Shown here: piece after piece, positions 1-9,060 of the stretch | How positions within the stretch are numbered: position 1 is the first letter of the stretch | How the letters are laid out: each line of letters begins with the position of its first letter | From: Flavobacterium macacae | GTDB lineage: Bacteria; Bacteroidota; Bacteroidia; Flavobacteriales; Flavobacteriaceae | DNA: 64,000 bases | Assembly (NCBI RefSeq): GCF_003865365.1 | Contig: NZ_RQVR01000008.1 | Span: 84,124 to 148,123 of the forward strand | Direction of reading: 5' to 3' | Notes under the pieces: generated by a model | Databases searched by the model: none | What the model was told of the DNA's origin: nothing | Seen by the model: the letters and a program-made list of their open reading frames with translations, nothing else | Translations under genes and position numbers: made by a program

Positions 1-65
1 CTTCGGCAATCATCAATGCAATAATTATGGTCGGAGCTTTTCTTTTCAAAATATCAAATCACTAA
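1..65 (+). CDS. 3' end of a membrane protein gene cut by the window edge
   Basis: An open frame enters from the left edge (in frame from base 3) and stops at TAA 63-65. Only 20 residues are visible, a hydrophobic tail ending FKISNH that looks like a final membrane helix. The stop lies 24 bases before the next gene on the same strand, so the two are probably cotranscribed. The family cannot be told from so short a piece. Confidence 0.5.
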   Translation, partial: SAIINAIIMVGAFLFKISNH

Positions 66-89
66 ATACAACCAAAAACAAATCAAACA

Positions 90-434
90 ATGGAAAATCA
101 AAAATTACCTAATGCAACTGCTGTAATTGTACTGTCAATTATTTCGATCATCACATGTTGTTGCTTTGGAATTATCGGTTTAATCTTTGGTCTTATTGCC
201 TTATTTTTAGCAAACAAAGACATGAAACTTTACCGAGAAAATCCTGAATTATACTCAAATTATGGCAATTTAAACACCGGAAGAATATTAGCAATTATCG
301 GGACTGTTTTAAGCGCAATAACTTTATTATATTTTATTTACGCATTTGCAACTACCACGCCTGAAGAATGGGAAATGTTTATGACGGAATATAATAAAGC
401 TTTAGAAGAAGCGCAGAGAAATCAAAGCAGATAA
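90..434 (+). CDS. CCC-motif (DUF4190-like) small membrane protein
   Basis: 114 residues with two hydrophobic segments (about 8-42 and 64-88) separated by a polar loop, and a charged C-terminal tail. The first helix contains the Cys-Cys-Cys run (TCCCFGIIG) that gives a common Bacteroidota family of small inner-membrane proteins its name. Molecular role is unknown. It follows the truncated gene closely and ends at a hairpin terminator shared with the opposing DUF5362 gene. Confidence 0.75.
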   Translation: MENQKLPNATAVIVLSIISIITCCCFGIIGLIFGLIALFLANKDMKLYRENPELYSNYGNLNTGRILAIIGTVLSAITLLYFIYAFATTTPEEWEMFMTEYNKALEEAQRNQSR

Positions 435-450
435 TTTTTTGACATAAATT

Positions 451-484
451 AAAAAAGAGCCACTAATTAAAGTCGCTCTTTTTT
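451..484. terminator. Bidirectional hairpin terminator
   Basis: A stem pairs AAAAAAGAGC with GCTCTTTTTT around a short loop, with T runs on both strands. It sits between two convergent genes and can end both transcripts. Confidence 0.75.
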
Positions 485-501
485 ATTCTATAATTTAGTA
501 A

Positions 502-966
502 TTAAAATGCTGAAGACGCTGCTCCAATCATTGTAATAACAATAATCAATATATAAAATGAAATGAGTACAATGGTAAAAATCCCCATAAATTTATAATG
601 CGATTTTAAAAATTCAAAGGATTTTGTCAAAGATTCAGTATCATCTGTCCTAAAAGCTTGTTTTGCATTTGAAGCAAACTTGTTTAAATAGTAAACTGGG
701 AAAAAATAAATTAGCGCAATAATCAAATAAAGAACGGTAATAAATGTGCCTCCCATTGCACCAAGTGCTCCCATTCCACCGCCACTCATTGCACCGGCGC
801 CAGCAATTACAGATCCAAAAAAAAGTGCTGCTAAAACCATAAAACCAATACCAACATAACCAACAATTGATAAAAAATAAGCCCATTTGGCAATTTCCTT
901 TAAAAAGGATTTTGCAGTCTCATTCAATTGCATTTCAAAATTTTCAAAAGTAGATCTTTCTTCCAT
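502..966 (-). CDS. DUF5362-like membrane protein
   Basis: 154 residues: a polar N-terminus, then hydrophobic segments at roughly 30-55, 70-98 and 125-150. A Gly/Ala/Met-rich stretch (about 55-75, GAGAMSGGGMGALGAMGG) lies between helices one and two. A charged loop (FASNAKQAFRTDDTESL) precedes the last helix, as in the DUF5362 family, whose function is unknown. The assignment is by overall pattern. Confidence 0.65.
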   Translation of the reverse strand: MEERSTFENFEMQLNETAKSFLKEIAKWAYFLSIVGYVGIGFMVLAALFFGSVIAGAGAMSGGGMGALGAMGGTFITVLYLIIALIYFFPVYYLNKFASNAKQAFRTDDTESLTKSFEFLKSHYKFMGIFTIVLISFYILIIVITMIGAASSAF

Positions 967-1034
967 AAAATATTTATTTAATTATTTTTGTAATCAAATT
1001 TAACATTTTATTTGTAATAAAGAAATTTTGCTCA

Positions 1035-1064
1035 TAAAAAAAACCACTTTTCAGTGGCTTTCTT
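1035..1064 (-). terminator. rocD terminator
   Basis: The arms CCACT and AGTGG, extended by A/T pairs, form a hairpin directly after the rocD stop, and a run of eight T follows on the minus strand. Confidence 0.75.
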
Positions 1065-1066
1065 TT

Positions 1067-2305
1067 TTATTTTTCAAACTGCTTTAAAGTCTTTATGATA
1101 ATCGAAACACAATCTAAAAGTTCTTCCTCATTCATAACCAAAGGCGGCGCAAAACGAATAATATTTCCGTGAGTTGGTTTCGCCAAAAGTCCGTTATCGC
1201 GCAAAGCCATACAGATATTCCAAGCCGTGTCGCTTTCTTCTGTATCGTTAATCACAACGGCATTTAAAAGTCCTTTACCTCTAACAAGCGTTGCAATAGT
1301 ACTTGTTTGGATATAATTGTCTAATTTTTCTCTGAATATATTTCCCAAATATGTTGCATTTTCTGCCAAATTTTCATCTGTAACTACTTCTAAAGCAGCA
1401 ATAGCAACAGCAGCAGCAATCGGATTTCCTCCAAAAGTAGAACCGTGTTGTCCTGGCTTGATAACATTCATAATCGAGTCATTTGCCAAAACCGCAGAAA
1501 CTGGATAAGCGCCTCCTGACAATGCCTTGCCAAGAATCAAAATATCGGGCTGCACATTTTCGTGGTGGACCGCTAATAATTTTCCTGTTCTGGCAATTCC
1601 AGTTTGAACTTCGTCAGCAATAAAAAGAACGTTGTACTTTGCACACAATTCTTTTGCTTTGGTTAAATATCCTTCTGCCGGAACATAAACTCCAGCTTCA
1701 CCTTGAATGGGCTCAACTAAGAATCCAGCTATATTTTTTTGAGTTTTCAAAACGTTTTCCAACGCCTCTAAATCGTCATAGGCAATGCTGATGAAACCAG
1801 CCGTGTATGGACCAAAGTTTTTGCGCGCATTTTCATCATTGGAGAACGAAATAATGGTAGTTGTTCTTCCGTGGAAATTTCCGTCACAAACAATAATTTG
1901 TGCTTCATTTTCTGCGATTCCGTTTTTTTCGTAAGCCCATTTTCTGCAAAGCTTGATCGCCGTTTCCACAGCTTCTGCTCCCGTATTCATCGGAAGCACT
2001 TTATCAAATCCAAAATATTTGGTTACAAATTCTTCGTATTTTCCTAATTTATCATTGTAAAAAGCACGTGAAGTCAACGTTAAAGTTTGTGCTTGCTCAA
2101 CCATAGCTCCAATAATTTTTGGATGGCAGTGCCCTTGATTTACAGCGGAATAAGCTGAAAGAAAATCATAGTATTTTTTTCCGTCAGTATCCCAAACATA
2201 TACGCCCTCGCCCTTGCTTAAAACCACAGGAAGCGGATGATAATTGTGCGCTCCGTATTTTTCTTCTAATGCGATTGCATCATTATTTTTTTCTAAAATT
2301 GACAT
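1067..2305 (-). CDS. rocD: Ornithine--oxo-acid transaminase
   Basis: PLP-dependent class III aminotransferase of 412 residues, full length for the family. It moves the delta-amino group of ornithine to 2-oxoglutarate, giving glutamate semialdehyde, and so links arginine breakdown to proline and glutamate. Visible signatures are [19 protein letters not shown] (about 107-125), the cofactor-binding Asp in FIADEVQTG (Asp231) and the Schiff-base Lys260 in ILGKALSGG. The gene stands alone, with its own promoter and terminator and an untranslated leader of about 65 bases. Confidence 0.93.
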   Translation of the reverse strand: MSILEKNNDAIALEEKYGAHNYHPLPVVLSKGEGVYVWDTDGKKYYDFLSAYSAVNQGHCHPKIIGAMVEQAQTLTLTSRAFYNDKLGKYEEFVTKYFGFDKVLPMNTGAEAVETAIKLCRKWAYEKNGIAENEAQIIVCDGNFHGRTTTIISFSNDENARKNFGPYTAGFISIAYDDLEALENVLKTQKNIAGFLVEPIQGEAGVYVPAEGYLTKAKELCAKYNVLFIADEVQTGIARTGKLLAVHHENVQPDILILGKALSGGAYPVSAVLANDSIMNVIKPGQHGSTFGGNPIAAAVAIAALEVVTDENLAENATYLGNIFREKLDNYIQTSTIATLVRGKGLLNAVVINDTEESDTAWNICMALRDNGLLAKPTHGNIIRFAPPLVMNEEELLDCVSIIIKTLKQFEK

Positions 2306-2374
2306 AGTGACAGTGTTTTTTATTCTTCAAAATTTGATTCCTTCTTTTGGAGAGAAATCATCCATAATTCTTTG

Positions 2375-2404
2375 CAAAATTAGTGAAACTTATTTGATTT
2401 TCAA
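2375..2404 (-). promoter_or_regulatory. rocD promoter (TTG-N19-TAATTTTG)
   Basis: On the minus strand TTG (2402-2404) and TAATTTTG (2375-2382) are 20 bases or slightly less apart, matching the Bacteroidota primary-sigma consensus TTG / TAnnTTTG. Transcription should start near 2368. A 12-codon ORF (ATG at 2363-2365) lies in the leader. Confidence 0.7.
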
Positions 2405-2456
2405 TCGATATCGAAGATGATATGGCCCCCATTCTTCCCAATTATTACCGATTATT

Positions 2457-2560
2457 TATAAAGTAAATCCAGTTAAAAATTTAGAAGCTTGTTGAATATG
2501 ACTGTCATATAAAGTAAATCCCATTTCTCCAACTGACTTTTCAGATGCAAAAATGGGATT
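2457..2560. repeat. Short direct repeat and hairpin between osmC and rocD
   Basis: The 14-mer TATAAAGTAAATCC occurs at 2457-2470 and again at 2508-2521. The second copy runs into a hairpin whose 10-base arms AATCCCATTT (2517-2526) and AAATGGGATT (2551-2560) are perfectly complementary. It lies just past the osmC stop and may end that transcript, though no long T run follows. The ORF that reads through it on the minus strand has no recognisable relatives and overlaps osmC. Confidence 0.45.
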
Positions 2561-2586
2561 CTTGTATTTCAAAATGCTTTGGGTTT

Positions 2587-3003
2587 TTATGCTAAAACCA
2601 ATGTTGCATTCGATGTAATTTTTGTGTTTAAAAGTCTTGAAATTGGACAAGTTGTTTCTGCTTTTGTCACCAATTCTTGAAATTTATCTGTAGTGATATC
2701 GTCTACTCTCGCCACAACTGAAAGATGTGAACCAACAACGCTTCCGTCTTGAAAATCAACATCACATTTTGTTTCTATGGAAGCCACTGTAAATCCGTTT
2801 TCGTTTAAATAAGCGGTCAATTGCATGGTGAAACATCCTGCGTGTGCGGCTGCAATTAATTCCTCTGGATTGGTTCCGTTGCCATGCTCAAATCTGGTCT
2901 TGAACGAATATTGAGTATTGTTCATTACATGGCTGTCTGTTGAAATTTTTCCGTTCCCTTCTTTTAATGAACCTTCCCAGACTGCTTTTGCTCCTCTTTT
3001 CAT
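2587..3003 (-). CDS. OsmC-family peroxide reductase
   Basis: 138 residues, the usual length for OsmC/Ohr thiol peroxidases, which reduce organic hydroperoxides in the cytoplasm. Both catalytic cysteines are visible: Cys57 in [10 protein letters not shown] and Cys119 in [11 protein letters not shown]. The N-terminal block [15 protein letters not shown] is typical of the OsmC subgroup. It is transcribed alone, away from the divergent upstream region. OsmC versus Ohr cannot be settled by eye, but the motif spacing favours OsmC. Confidence 0.88.
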   Translation of the reverse strand: MKRGAKAVWEGSLKEGNGKISTDSHVMNNTQYSFKTRFEHGNGTNPEELIAAAHAGCFTMQLTAYLNENGFTVASIETKCDVDFQDGSVVGSHLSVVARVDDITTDKFQELVTKAETTCPISRLLNTKITSNATLVLA

Positions 3004-3087
3004 AATTTATTTTTATTGGTTGTTAGTTTCATAAATTTACAAAAATGAACTGTTTGTTTGAGTGTTTTTGGAGAAACTTTAACAACA

Positions 3088-3933
3088 TTACTTTAATTCG
3101 TCTTCCCTCAAAATTATGTTTTTAGCATATTGTGATTCCGGTTTAGCGAATTTTTTAACTTGCTTCGCCCATACTTCAAATTTACTTTTTTCCTTAGATT
3201 GGTAATAAACTACAGCCATGTTATAAGCCATCTCTGCTTTTTGTGAATCGTCTTTTAAAATTGAGATTCCTATTTTATAAATTTTTTCTGCCTCTAAAGG
3301 TTTTTCCAAATTGATGAACGAATAACCTAATTCGCGATAAAACATAGGATCATTTGCATTATTTTTCAATGCTTTTTCAAGAACTTCAACTGCTTTTTGA
3401 AATTCACCAATTGCATTATAAGCGTATGAAAGTTCAAATTCTAAACCTTTTTCGTGAGGGCTCATTTTATAAGCCTTCAGTAAAACCGGAACCGCATTTT
3501 TACTTGCTCCAATGTGATTTAAATGATATCCTTTTCGAGTAAGAGTTTCTGCTGTTTCATCAGATTTATAAATTTCTAACCAATCTGGTACTTTTGGAAG
3601 TTCAAGTTCTTTTAATTTCGCATCAGGAATGATTGCCATTTTCATGGTGTTAGGCTCAAGTCTACGGATCATCCTAGTAGCAGCTCTTTTCTCTTCAGAA
3701 GTAAACTTTCCTTTAGCATCAACAGAAAAATTACCTCCAAAATGAAAAGTATAACCTGCTGTATTATCTAAATAAATAAATCCGTACATATATTTATTTT
3801 CTCCCTCTTTCGGTGGAAATGCAACCCAATGATCTTCACTTTCATAAAACATTTTATCAAATTCCAGAATATTTTCTTGAGCAAAAATTACAAAGTTTAA
3901 AAAACAAAAAAAAGAGGTTAATATGGTTTTCAT
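3088..3933 (-). CDS. Secreted tetratricopeptide-repeat protein
   Basis: 281 residues from the ATG at 3933; a TTG two codons earlier is less likely. An N-terminal signal peptide (MKTILTSFF...FAQ) points to export. Residues about 130-260 hold four TPR-like helix pairs, for example AVPVLLKAYKMSPHEKG, AVEVLEKALKNNANDP and AEKIYKIGISILKDD. TPR arrays mediate protein-protein contacts; the N-terminal 125 residues match nothing I recognise. It is divergent from rlmD. Confidence 0.7.
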   Translation of the reverse strand: MKTILTSFFCFLNFVIFAQENILEFDKMFYESEDHWVAFPPKEGENKYMYGFIYLDNTAGYTFHFGGNFSVDAKGKFTSEEKRAATRMIRRLEPNTMKMAIIPDAKLKELELPKVPDWLEIYKSDETAETLTRKGYHLNHIGASKNAVPVLLKAYKMSPHEKGLEFELSYAYNAIGEFQKAVEVLEKALKNNANDPMFYRELGYSFINLEKPLEAEKIYKIGISILKDDSQKAEMAYNMAVVYYQSKEKSKFEVWAKQVKKFAKPESQYAKNIILREDELK

Positions 3934-4042
3934 AATCAAAATTTAAGGTTGATAGCAATTACTAAAGTACTCTAATTTGTTAACAGAAAAAGCTTACGTT
4001 AAAAAATTTTCCATTTTCAATTCATTAAACCGAACAATCGCT

Positions 4043-4050
4043 TATTTTTG
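4043..4050 (+). promoter_or_regulatory. rlmD promoter -7 box
   Basis: TATTTTTG matches TAnnTTTG and ends four bases before the rlmD ATG at 4055, so the transcript would be leaderless or nearly so. This argues against the TTG start at 3977, which lies upstream of the promoter. Confidence 0.6.
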
Positions 4051-4054
4051 CGGT

Positions 4055-5467
4055 ATGGGAAGAAAGACGACAGACAAGGTTATTTTTGAGAATGTAAAAG
4101 TGCTGGATGCCGGCGCTAAAGGGGTTTCAGTGGCAAAAGCGCCAGACGGAAAAGTGATTTTTATTCCGAATGTGGTGCCGGGAGATGTGGTTGATGTGCA
4201 GACTTTTAAGAAGAGAAAAGCCTATTATGAAGGAAAAGCAATCAATTTTCATGAATTTTCTGAAGATAGAATTGCCCCGGTTTGCGAGCATTTTGGTTCT
4301 TGTGGCGGTTGCAAATGGCAAAATATGACCTATGAAAAACAGCTGTTTTACAAAAACAACGAGGTTTTCAATCATTTAAAACGCATTGGAAAAATTGATT
4401 TGCCTGAATTTGAACCGATTTTAGGTTCAGAGAAGAAATTTTTCTACAGAAATAAAATGGAATTTTCGTTTTCAAACGCGCGTTGGCTGACCGAACAAGA
4501 ATTGGCGAGCGATGAGCAATTTGAGAATAAAAATGCCTTGGGTTTCCATATTCCGAAAATGTGGGACAAGATTTTGAATATCGACAAATGTTATTTGCAG
4601 GAAGATCCTTCAAACGATATCAGAAACTCAGTTCGTGATTATGCAAACGAACACAATTTGCCATTTTTTAATCCGAGAAATCACGAAGGATTGTTGCGAA
4701 CGCTGATGATTCGTACGGCTTCGACCGGAGAAATTATGGTTTTGATTCAATTTTTTGAAGAAAACAAAGAACAAAGAGAAGGTTTGCTGGAATTTTTATT
4801 ACAGAAATTCCCAAACATTATGTCGCTTCAATATGTCATCAATGGCAAGCCAAACGATACTATTTATGACCAAGATGTGGTTCTGTATAAAGGCAGAGAT
4901 TATATTTTGGAAGAAATGGAAGGTTTGAAATTTAGCATTAATGCGAAATCTTTTTACCAGACAAATTCAGACCAAGCCTACGAATTATATAAAATTACGA
5001 GAGATTTTGCGGGTCTGACCGGAAATGAATTAGTGTATGATTTGTATACCGGAACGGGTACCATAGCACAATTCGTTTCGAAACAAGCTAAAAAAGTAAT
5101 TGGCGTGGAAGCGGTTCCTGAAGCAATTGCTGATGCCAAAGAAAATGCGAAACGCAATAATATTACCAACTGCGAGTTTTTTGTGGGCGATATGAAAGTA
5201 GTTTTCAACGATGCTTTTATTACGCAACACGGCAAGCCAGACGTTATTATCACTGATCCGCCGAGAGATGGAATGCACAAAGATGTGGTGCAACAGATTT
5301 TAAATATTGCGCCAGAAAGAATCGTGTATGTGAGTTGTAGTTCTGCCACGCAAGCGCGTGACTTGGCTTTAATGGATGAAATGTATAAAGTTGCCAAAGT
5401 TCGTCCAGTGGATATGTTTCCGCAGACGCACCACGTTGAAAATGTTGTACTTTTGGAAAAAAGATAG
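4055..5467 (+). CDS. rlmD: 23S rRNA (uracil-5-)-methyltransferase, RlmD family
   Basis: 470 residues from the ATG at 4055. An N-terminal TRAM-like RNA-binding domain (about 8-65) is followed by an iron-sulfur cysteine cluster, CEHFGSCGGC (Cys77, 83 and 86). The SAM-binding motif is DLYTGTGTIAQF, followed by DPPRDGMH and the catalytic nucleophile region VYVSCSSATQARDL. These are the hallmarks of TrmA/RlmD enzymes that put a 5-methyl group on uridine in RNA. RlmD (U1939) is the common name; RlmCD-type specificity is possible. The stop is three bases before the next gene. Confidence 0.9.
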   Translation: MGRKTTDKVIFENVKVLDAGAKGVSVAKAPDGKVIFIPNVVPGDVVDVQTFKKRKAYYEGKAINFHEFSEDRIAPVCEHFGSCGGCKWQNMTYEKQLFYKNNEVFNHLKRIGKIDLPEFEPILGSEKKFFYRNKMEFSFSNARWLTEQELASDEQFENKNALGFHIPKMWDKILNIDKCYLQEDPSNDIRNSVRDYANEHNLPFFNPRNHEGLLRTLMIRTASTGEIMVLIQFFEENKEQREGLLEFLLQKFPNIMSLQYVINGKPNDTIYDQDVVLYKGRDYILEEMEGLKFSINAKSFYQTNSDQAYELYKITRDFAGLTGNELVYDLYTGTGTIAQFVSKQAKKVIGVEAVPEAIADAKENAKRNNITNCEFFVGDMKVVFNDAFITQHGKPDVIITDPPRDGMHKDVVQQILNIAPERIVYVSCSSATQARDLALMDEMYKVAKVRPVDMFPQTHHVENVVLLEKR

Positions 5468-5470
5468 CAG

Positions 5471-6007
5471 ATGAAGAAATTTCTAAAAATAATTGTAGCC
5501 TTATTTTGTGCCATTTCCATCTTTGGATGTGAAAAAGATGATATTTGTCCGGATACAACGCCCACAACTCCAAGATTGATTTTTGAGTTTTATGAATTCA
5601 ATAATCCTAATGTTTTGAGAAGTGTTTCGAATTTGAAGGTTTTTGTAAATGATACAGAAAGCGTTGTTTTGAATGAATCTTCTACGGCAACTGATTCCAC
5701 TAAATTTATTGCGACAGGAACAAAAATTGCGCTTCCTTTAGATTTTAATAGCAATGAGACTACTTTTAAATTAAGATTAGATGATCCTGCAAGTAGTGAT
5801 CCTTTAGTTTTTTTTGATGATGATATGACAATTAGTTATAATTCTGAACAGATTTATGTATCGAGAGCGTGCGGATTCAAAACTAACTTTGATATTATTA
5901 ACATAAATCAAACGGATGCAGTAGAAGATCGATGGATCAAAAACTTAATTATTGAACTACCTAATGTACAAACGGAAAATGAAATACACGTTAAAATTTA
6001 TTTTTAG
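5471..6007 (+). CDS. DUF6452-like lipoprotein
   Basis: 178 residues starting with a lipoprotein signal peptide whose lipobox is ISIFGC (Cys20), followed by an acidic stretch (EKDDICPD). The body is beta-rich, with conserved-looking TTPRLIFEFYEFNN and the C-terminal block ACGFKTNFDI. It resembles the DUF6452 family, which sits next to DUF6048 proteins in flavobacteria, as here. Probably anchored in the outer membrane; function unknown. It overlaps the next gene by 29 bases. Confidence 0.7.
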   Translation: MKKFLKIIVALFCAISIFGCEKDDICPDTTPTTPRLIFEFYEFNNPNVLRSVSNLKVFVNDTESVVLNESSTATDSTKFIATGTKIALPLDFNSNETTFKLRLDDPASSDPLVFFDDDMTISYNSEQIYVSRACGFKTNFDIININQTDAVEDRWIKNLIIELPNVQTENEIHVKIYF

Positions 6008-6710
6008 CCTAACATTAGTGCTGGTTTCAAAAATGTCTTTTTCACAGCAAACTATAAAAAAAGACAGCATTGTTCCAAAAACGGATCGTTATGGATTGCG
6101 TGTTGGAGCTGATTTATATAAAATTACCCGATCACTTTATGATGAAGATTATAAAGGTTTTGAAATTACTGCCGATTATCGTTACTCTAAAAAGATTTTT
6201 ATAGCTGGAGAAATGGGTAATGAAAATAAAACGACCGATGAAGCTCAGATGAACTTTACCACAAAGGGAACATATTTTAAAGTGGGAGTTGATTACAATA
6301 TGTATGAGAATTGGTTGGATATGGAAAATCTCATCACATTAGGTTTGCGCTATGGCGTTAGTTCCTTTTCTCAGGAATTGAACAGTTACAGCATTTACGC
6401 GCCTTACCCAAGTCCGTTTGAGGGGCAATCAGCAATTCTTCCTAGAGAATTTGATGGTCTTTCTGCGCATTGGATTGAAATTGTTGCTGGTGTGAAAGCG
6501 GAAGTGATTAACAATGTTTTTCTGGGTTTCAGCGTAAGGCTGAATCATTTGGTTTCAAATAAAAAGCCTGAAAATTTCGACAACTTATATATTCCTGGAT
6601 TTAACCGAACCTATGAAGCTGATTTTGGTGTGGGATTCAATTATACCGTGAGCTACTTTATTCCACTTTATAAGAAAAAGAACATTCCAAAAGTAGAAGA
6701 TAAAAAATAA
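5979..6710 (+). CDS. DUF6048-like outer-membrane beta-barrel protein
   Basis: The ATG at 5979 is chosen because it opens a clean signal peptide (MKYTLKFIFSLTLVLVSKMSFSQQ); TTG and ATG codons further upstream would add a non-hydrophobic tail. The mature 220 residues show alternating strands with aromatic girdles (YRYSKKIFIAGEMGNEN, YFKVGVDYNMYENW, VGFNYTVSYFIPLY), as expected of a small barrel. It overlaps the DUF6452 gene, which implies coupled translation and a shared task. Function unknown. Confidence 0.7.
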   Translation: MKYTLKFIFSLTLVLVSKMSFSQQTIKKDSIVPKTDRYGLRVGADLYKITRSLYDEDYKGFEITADYRYSKKIFIAGEMGNENKTTDEAQMNFTTKGTYFKVGVDYNMYENWLDMENLITLGLRYGVSSFSQELNSYSIYAPYPSPFEGQSAILPREFDGLSAHWIEIVAGVKAEVINNVFLGFSVRLNHLVSNKKPENFDNLYIPGFNRTYEADFGVGFNYTVSYFIPLYKKKNIPKVEDKK

Positions 6711-6728
6711 GAAAATTGCACAAAAAGA

Positions 6729-6767
6729 AAAATGAGATAATTAGTTGTAAACTAATTATCTCATTTT
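6729..6767. terminator. Perfect 18-bp hairpin between convergent genes
   Basis: Arms at 6729-6746 and 6750-6767 are fully complementary over 18 bases around the loop GTA, with A/T tracts on both ends. It serves the DUF6048 gene and the opposing 77-residue gene. Confidence 0.8.
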
Positions 6768-6788
6768 CTTTTTCAACATATTATCTAA

Positions 6789-7022
6789 TTACTTAATCTG
6801 CTTGATTCCTTTTAAGAAAATCCAGCTCATAAAAAGCTTTTCGCCATCATTGGTTTTAACGGCTTGAAATTTTGGAGAAATTATAGTTCCTATAATAAAT
6901 GCAGTAACAGGAACCCAAAGTCCTGTCAAATTTGTGTAAGTGCCAATCAAAAAACGGAATCCGATAAACAATACCGCAAAACTCAATAGTTGGTAAATAA
7001 ATGCTTGTGCCTTTAAACTCAT
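6789..7022 (-). CDS. Small membrane protein, unknown function
   Basis: 77 residues with two hydrophobic segments (about 8-28 and 32-50) and a basic C-terminus. It lies 17 bases downstream of the THUMP methyltransferase on the same strand and before a strong terminator, so it is likely the last gene of that transcript. No domain recognised. Confidence 0.6.
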   Translation of the reverse strand: MSLKAQAFIYQLLSFAVLFIGFRFLIGTYTNLTGLWVPVTAFIIGTIISPKFQAVKTNDGEKLFMSWIFLKGIKQIK

Positions 7023-7039
7023 TTTTATATTTTTAATAA

Positions 7040-8206
7040 TTATTCTTCTTTTCTATCTTGAAATTTAGTCCTTTTACTTCCTTCATACATTTCATATTTC
7101 ACCAATCTTGCTTCTAAACTTCCGTTGAAAAGCTTGATTTTTCTCGAAGGTTTTAGGCCTACAAATTTCAAAGCTTCTAAATTGGCAGTAATAAACCACG
7201 CATTTGTCCCCGGATAGCTTTGTTTCAATGTATCGCCGATATCTTTGTAAAAACGTTCCATTTCAATATTCAAACGCTCTCCATACGGCGGATTAAAAAC
7301 CATGTGCAGCGGACCTTGCGTTATTTTTTCAGTATCAAAAAAGTTCTTTTCTGAAATGGTTACATATTCGTCAAGATTCGCATTTTTAATGTTATCTTTT
7401 GCTTTAGCAACTGCCGATGGCGCTTTATCATGGCCTTGAATGGTGTAATGAAATTCTTTTACTTTCTTCAAAAGCGAATCGGTGATTTGGTCAAAAAGAT
7501 CATTGTCCCAATCATTCCATTTTTCAAAAGCGAATTCTTTTCGGTTCAAATTTGCCGGAATATTGCAGGCAATCATCGCCGCTTCTGCTAAAATTGTTCC
7601 TGAACCACACATTGGGTCAATAAAATGGCCTTGGCCTTCCCAACCTGAAAGCAACACCATTCCCGCCGCCAAAACTTCATTGATTGGCGCAATATTGGTC
7701 GCAGTTCTGTACCCCCTTTGGTGCAAAGAATTTCCAGAAGTATCCAATGCCACAGAAACTTGGTCTTTGTCAATATGGATGTTGATTCTCAAATCGGGAT
7801 AATCTTTGTCAACGCTTGGCCTTGCTCCTATTCTGTTTCTAAATTGATCCACAATCGCGTCTTTTGATTTTTGGGAAACAAATTGCGAATGCTTGAAATA
7901 ATCAGAATGAACCGTTGTATCGATCACAAAAGTCTGGTTGGCGTTCAGGTATTTTGACCAATCGATTCCTGAAATTCCTTTGTACAAGCCCAATTCATTA
8001 TTGGCCCTGAAATAATAAATCGGTTTTAAAATTTTTAATGCTGTTCGCAACGAAAGATTGGCTTTGTACATAAAACCTTTGTCTCCCACAAAGCTTACCA
8101 TTCTCACGCCTTGTTCTACATCTTGGGCGCCTAAAATTTGCAATTCTTTTGCTAATATTTCTTCAAAGCCAAAAAAAGTCTTGGCTATCATTTTAAAATT
8201 TTCCAT
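7040..8206 (-). CDS. THUMP-domain RNA (guanine-N2) methyltransferase
   Basis: 388 residues. The N-terminal THUMP domain (about 1-160) binds RNA. The C-terminal Rossmann methyltransferase domain shows motif I FIDPMCGSGTILAEAAMIA and the catalytic NPPY motif (VFNPPYGERL), typical of N2-guanine methyltransferases related to the N-terminal half of E. coli RlmKL/YcbY. The likely target is 23S rRNA G2445, but that is inference from the family. The RlmK half is absent, as is usual for Bacteroidota homologues. Confidence 0.85.
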   Translation of the reverse strand: MENFKMIAKTFFGFEEILAKELQILGAQDVEQGVRMVSFVGDKGFMYKANLSLRTALKILKPIYYFRANNELGLYKGISGIDWSKYLNANQTFVIDTTVHSDYFKHSQFVSQKSKDAIVDQFRNRIGARPSVDKDYPDLRINIHIDKDQVSVALDTSGNSLHQRGYRTATNIAPINEVLAAGMVLLSGWEGQGHFIDPMCGSGTILAEAAMIACNIPANLNRKEFAFEKWNDWDNDLFDQITDSLLKKVKEFHYTIQGHDKAPSAVAKAKDNIKNANLDEYVTISEKNFFDTEKITQGPLHMVFNPPYGERLNIEMERFYKDIGDTLKQSYPGTNAWFITANLEALKFVGLKPSRKIKLFNGSLEARLVKYEMYEGSKRTKFQDRKEE

Positions 8207-8285
8207 AAAATTCTTCTAATTCGTAAAATTGCAACTTAATTGCGTTTTACATTTTGGCTTATGCCAATTTTCTGCAAAAATACAC

Positions 8286-8293
8286 TAAATTTG
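8286..8293 (+). promoter_or_regulatory. Promoter -7 box (TAAATTTG)
   Basis: TAAATTTG matches TAnnTTTG, 17 bases before the methyltransferase start codon. No clear TTG at the ideal distance upstream. Confidence 0.5.
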
Positions 8294-8310
8294 TGGCTTA
8301 AATAAATACG

Positions 8311-9042
8311 ATGCAAAAAGAAAACAATACTTGGTTCGCCTCTTGGTTCGACACTCCTTATTATCACATTCTTTACAAAGACCGAGATTATGCCGAAGCA
8401 CAAGTGTTTATGGACAATATCACGCACTATTTGAATCTTCCAGAAGAAGCGAAAATTCTGGATTTAGCGTGCGGAAAAGGACGTCATTCTATCTATTTAA
8501 ACGAATTGGGTTATGACGTTACCGGTGCCGATTTATCTGAAAACAGCATTGCCGAAGCTTCAAAAAATGCAAATGAGAAACTGCATTTTGAAGTTCACGA
8601 TATGAGAATGCCGTTTGAGCAGAAATTTGACGCCATTTTTAACCTCTTCACCAGTTTTGGCTATTTTGAAAATGACGCTGATAATTTGACTACTTTAAAA
8701 GCCATTCAAGAAAGCTTGACCGAATATGGTTTTGCCGTAATTGATTTTATGAATGTTCAAAGGGTAATTGAAAATTTAGTTCCTCAAGAAGTAAAAACCG
8801 TTGACGGCATTGACTTTCACATCAAAAGATATGTAAAAGACAATCATATTTACAAGGAAATTGATTTTGAAGATAAAGGCGAAAAGTTTCATTTCACTGA
8901 AAAAGTACAAGCCTTGAAATTGCAAGATTTTGAAGAAATGATGGAAGAAGCCGGAATTTATCTTTTAGACACCTTTGGAGATTACAAGCTGAAAAAATTC
9001 TTCAAAAACGAGAGCGAAAGACTAATTATGGTTTTTAAATAA
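8311..9042 (+). CDS. Class I SAM-dependent methyltransferase
   Basis: 243 residues. The SAM-binding loop reads ILDLACGKGRHSIYLNELG with the acidic ribose-binding residue in VTGADLS. Downstream motifs FDAIFNLFTSFGYF and VIDFMNVQRVIENLV fit small-molecule or unknown-substrate methyltransferases of the Methyltransf_25 type. Substrate unknown. It is followed 18 bases later by the ZIP transporter gene. Confidence 0.8.
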   Translation: MQKENNTWFASWFDTPYYHILYKDRDYAEAQVFMDNITHYLNLPEEAKILDLACGKGRHSIYLNELGYDVTGADLSENSIAEASKNANEKLHFEVHDMRMPFEQKFDAIFNLFTSFGYFENDADNLTTLKAIQESLTEYGFAVIDFMNVQRVIENLVPQEVKTVDGIDFHIKRYVKDNHIYKEIDFEDKGEKFHFTEKVQALKLQDFEEMMEEAGIYLLDTFGDYKLKKFFKNESERLIMVFK

Positions 9043-9060
9043 TTCAATAGTTCTATTTAA

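Noticed and set aside
2456..2650. 64-codon minus ORF overlapping osmC
   Set aside because: It overlaps the OsmC coding end in another frame and runs through a hairpin and direct repeat; no recognisable domain.
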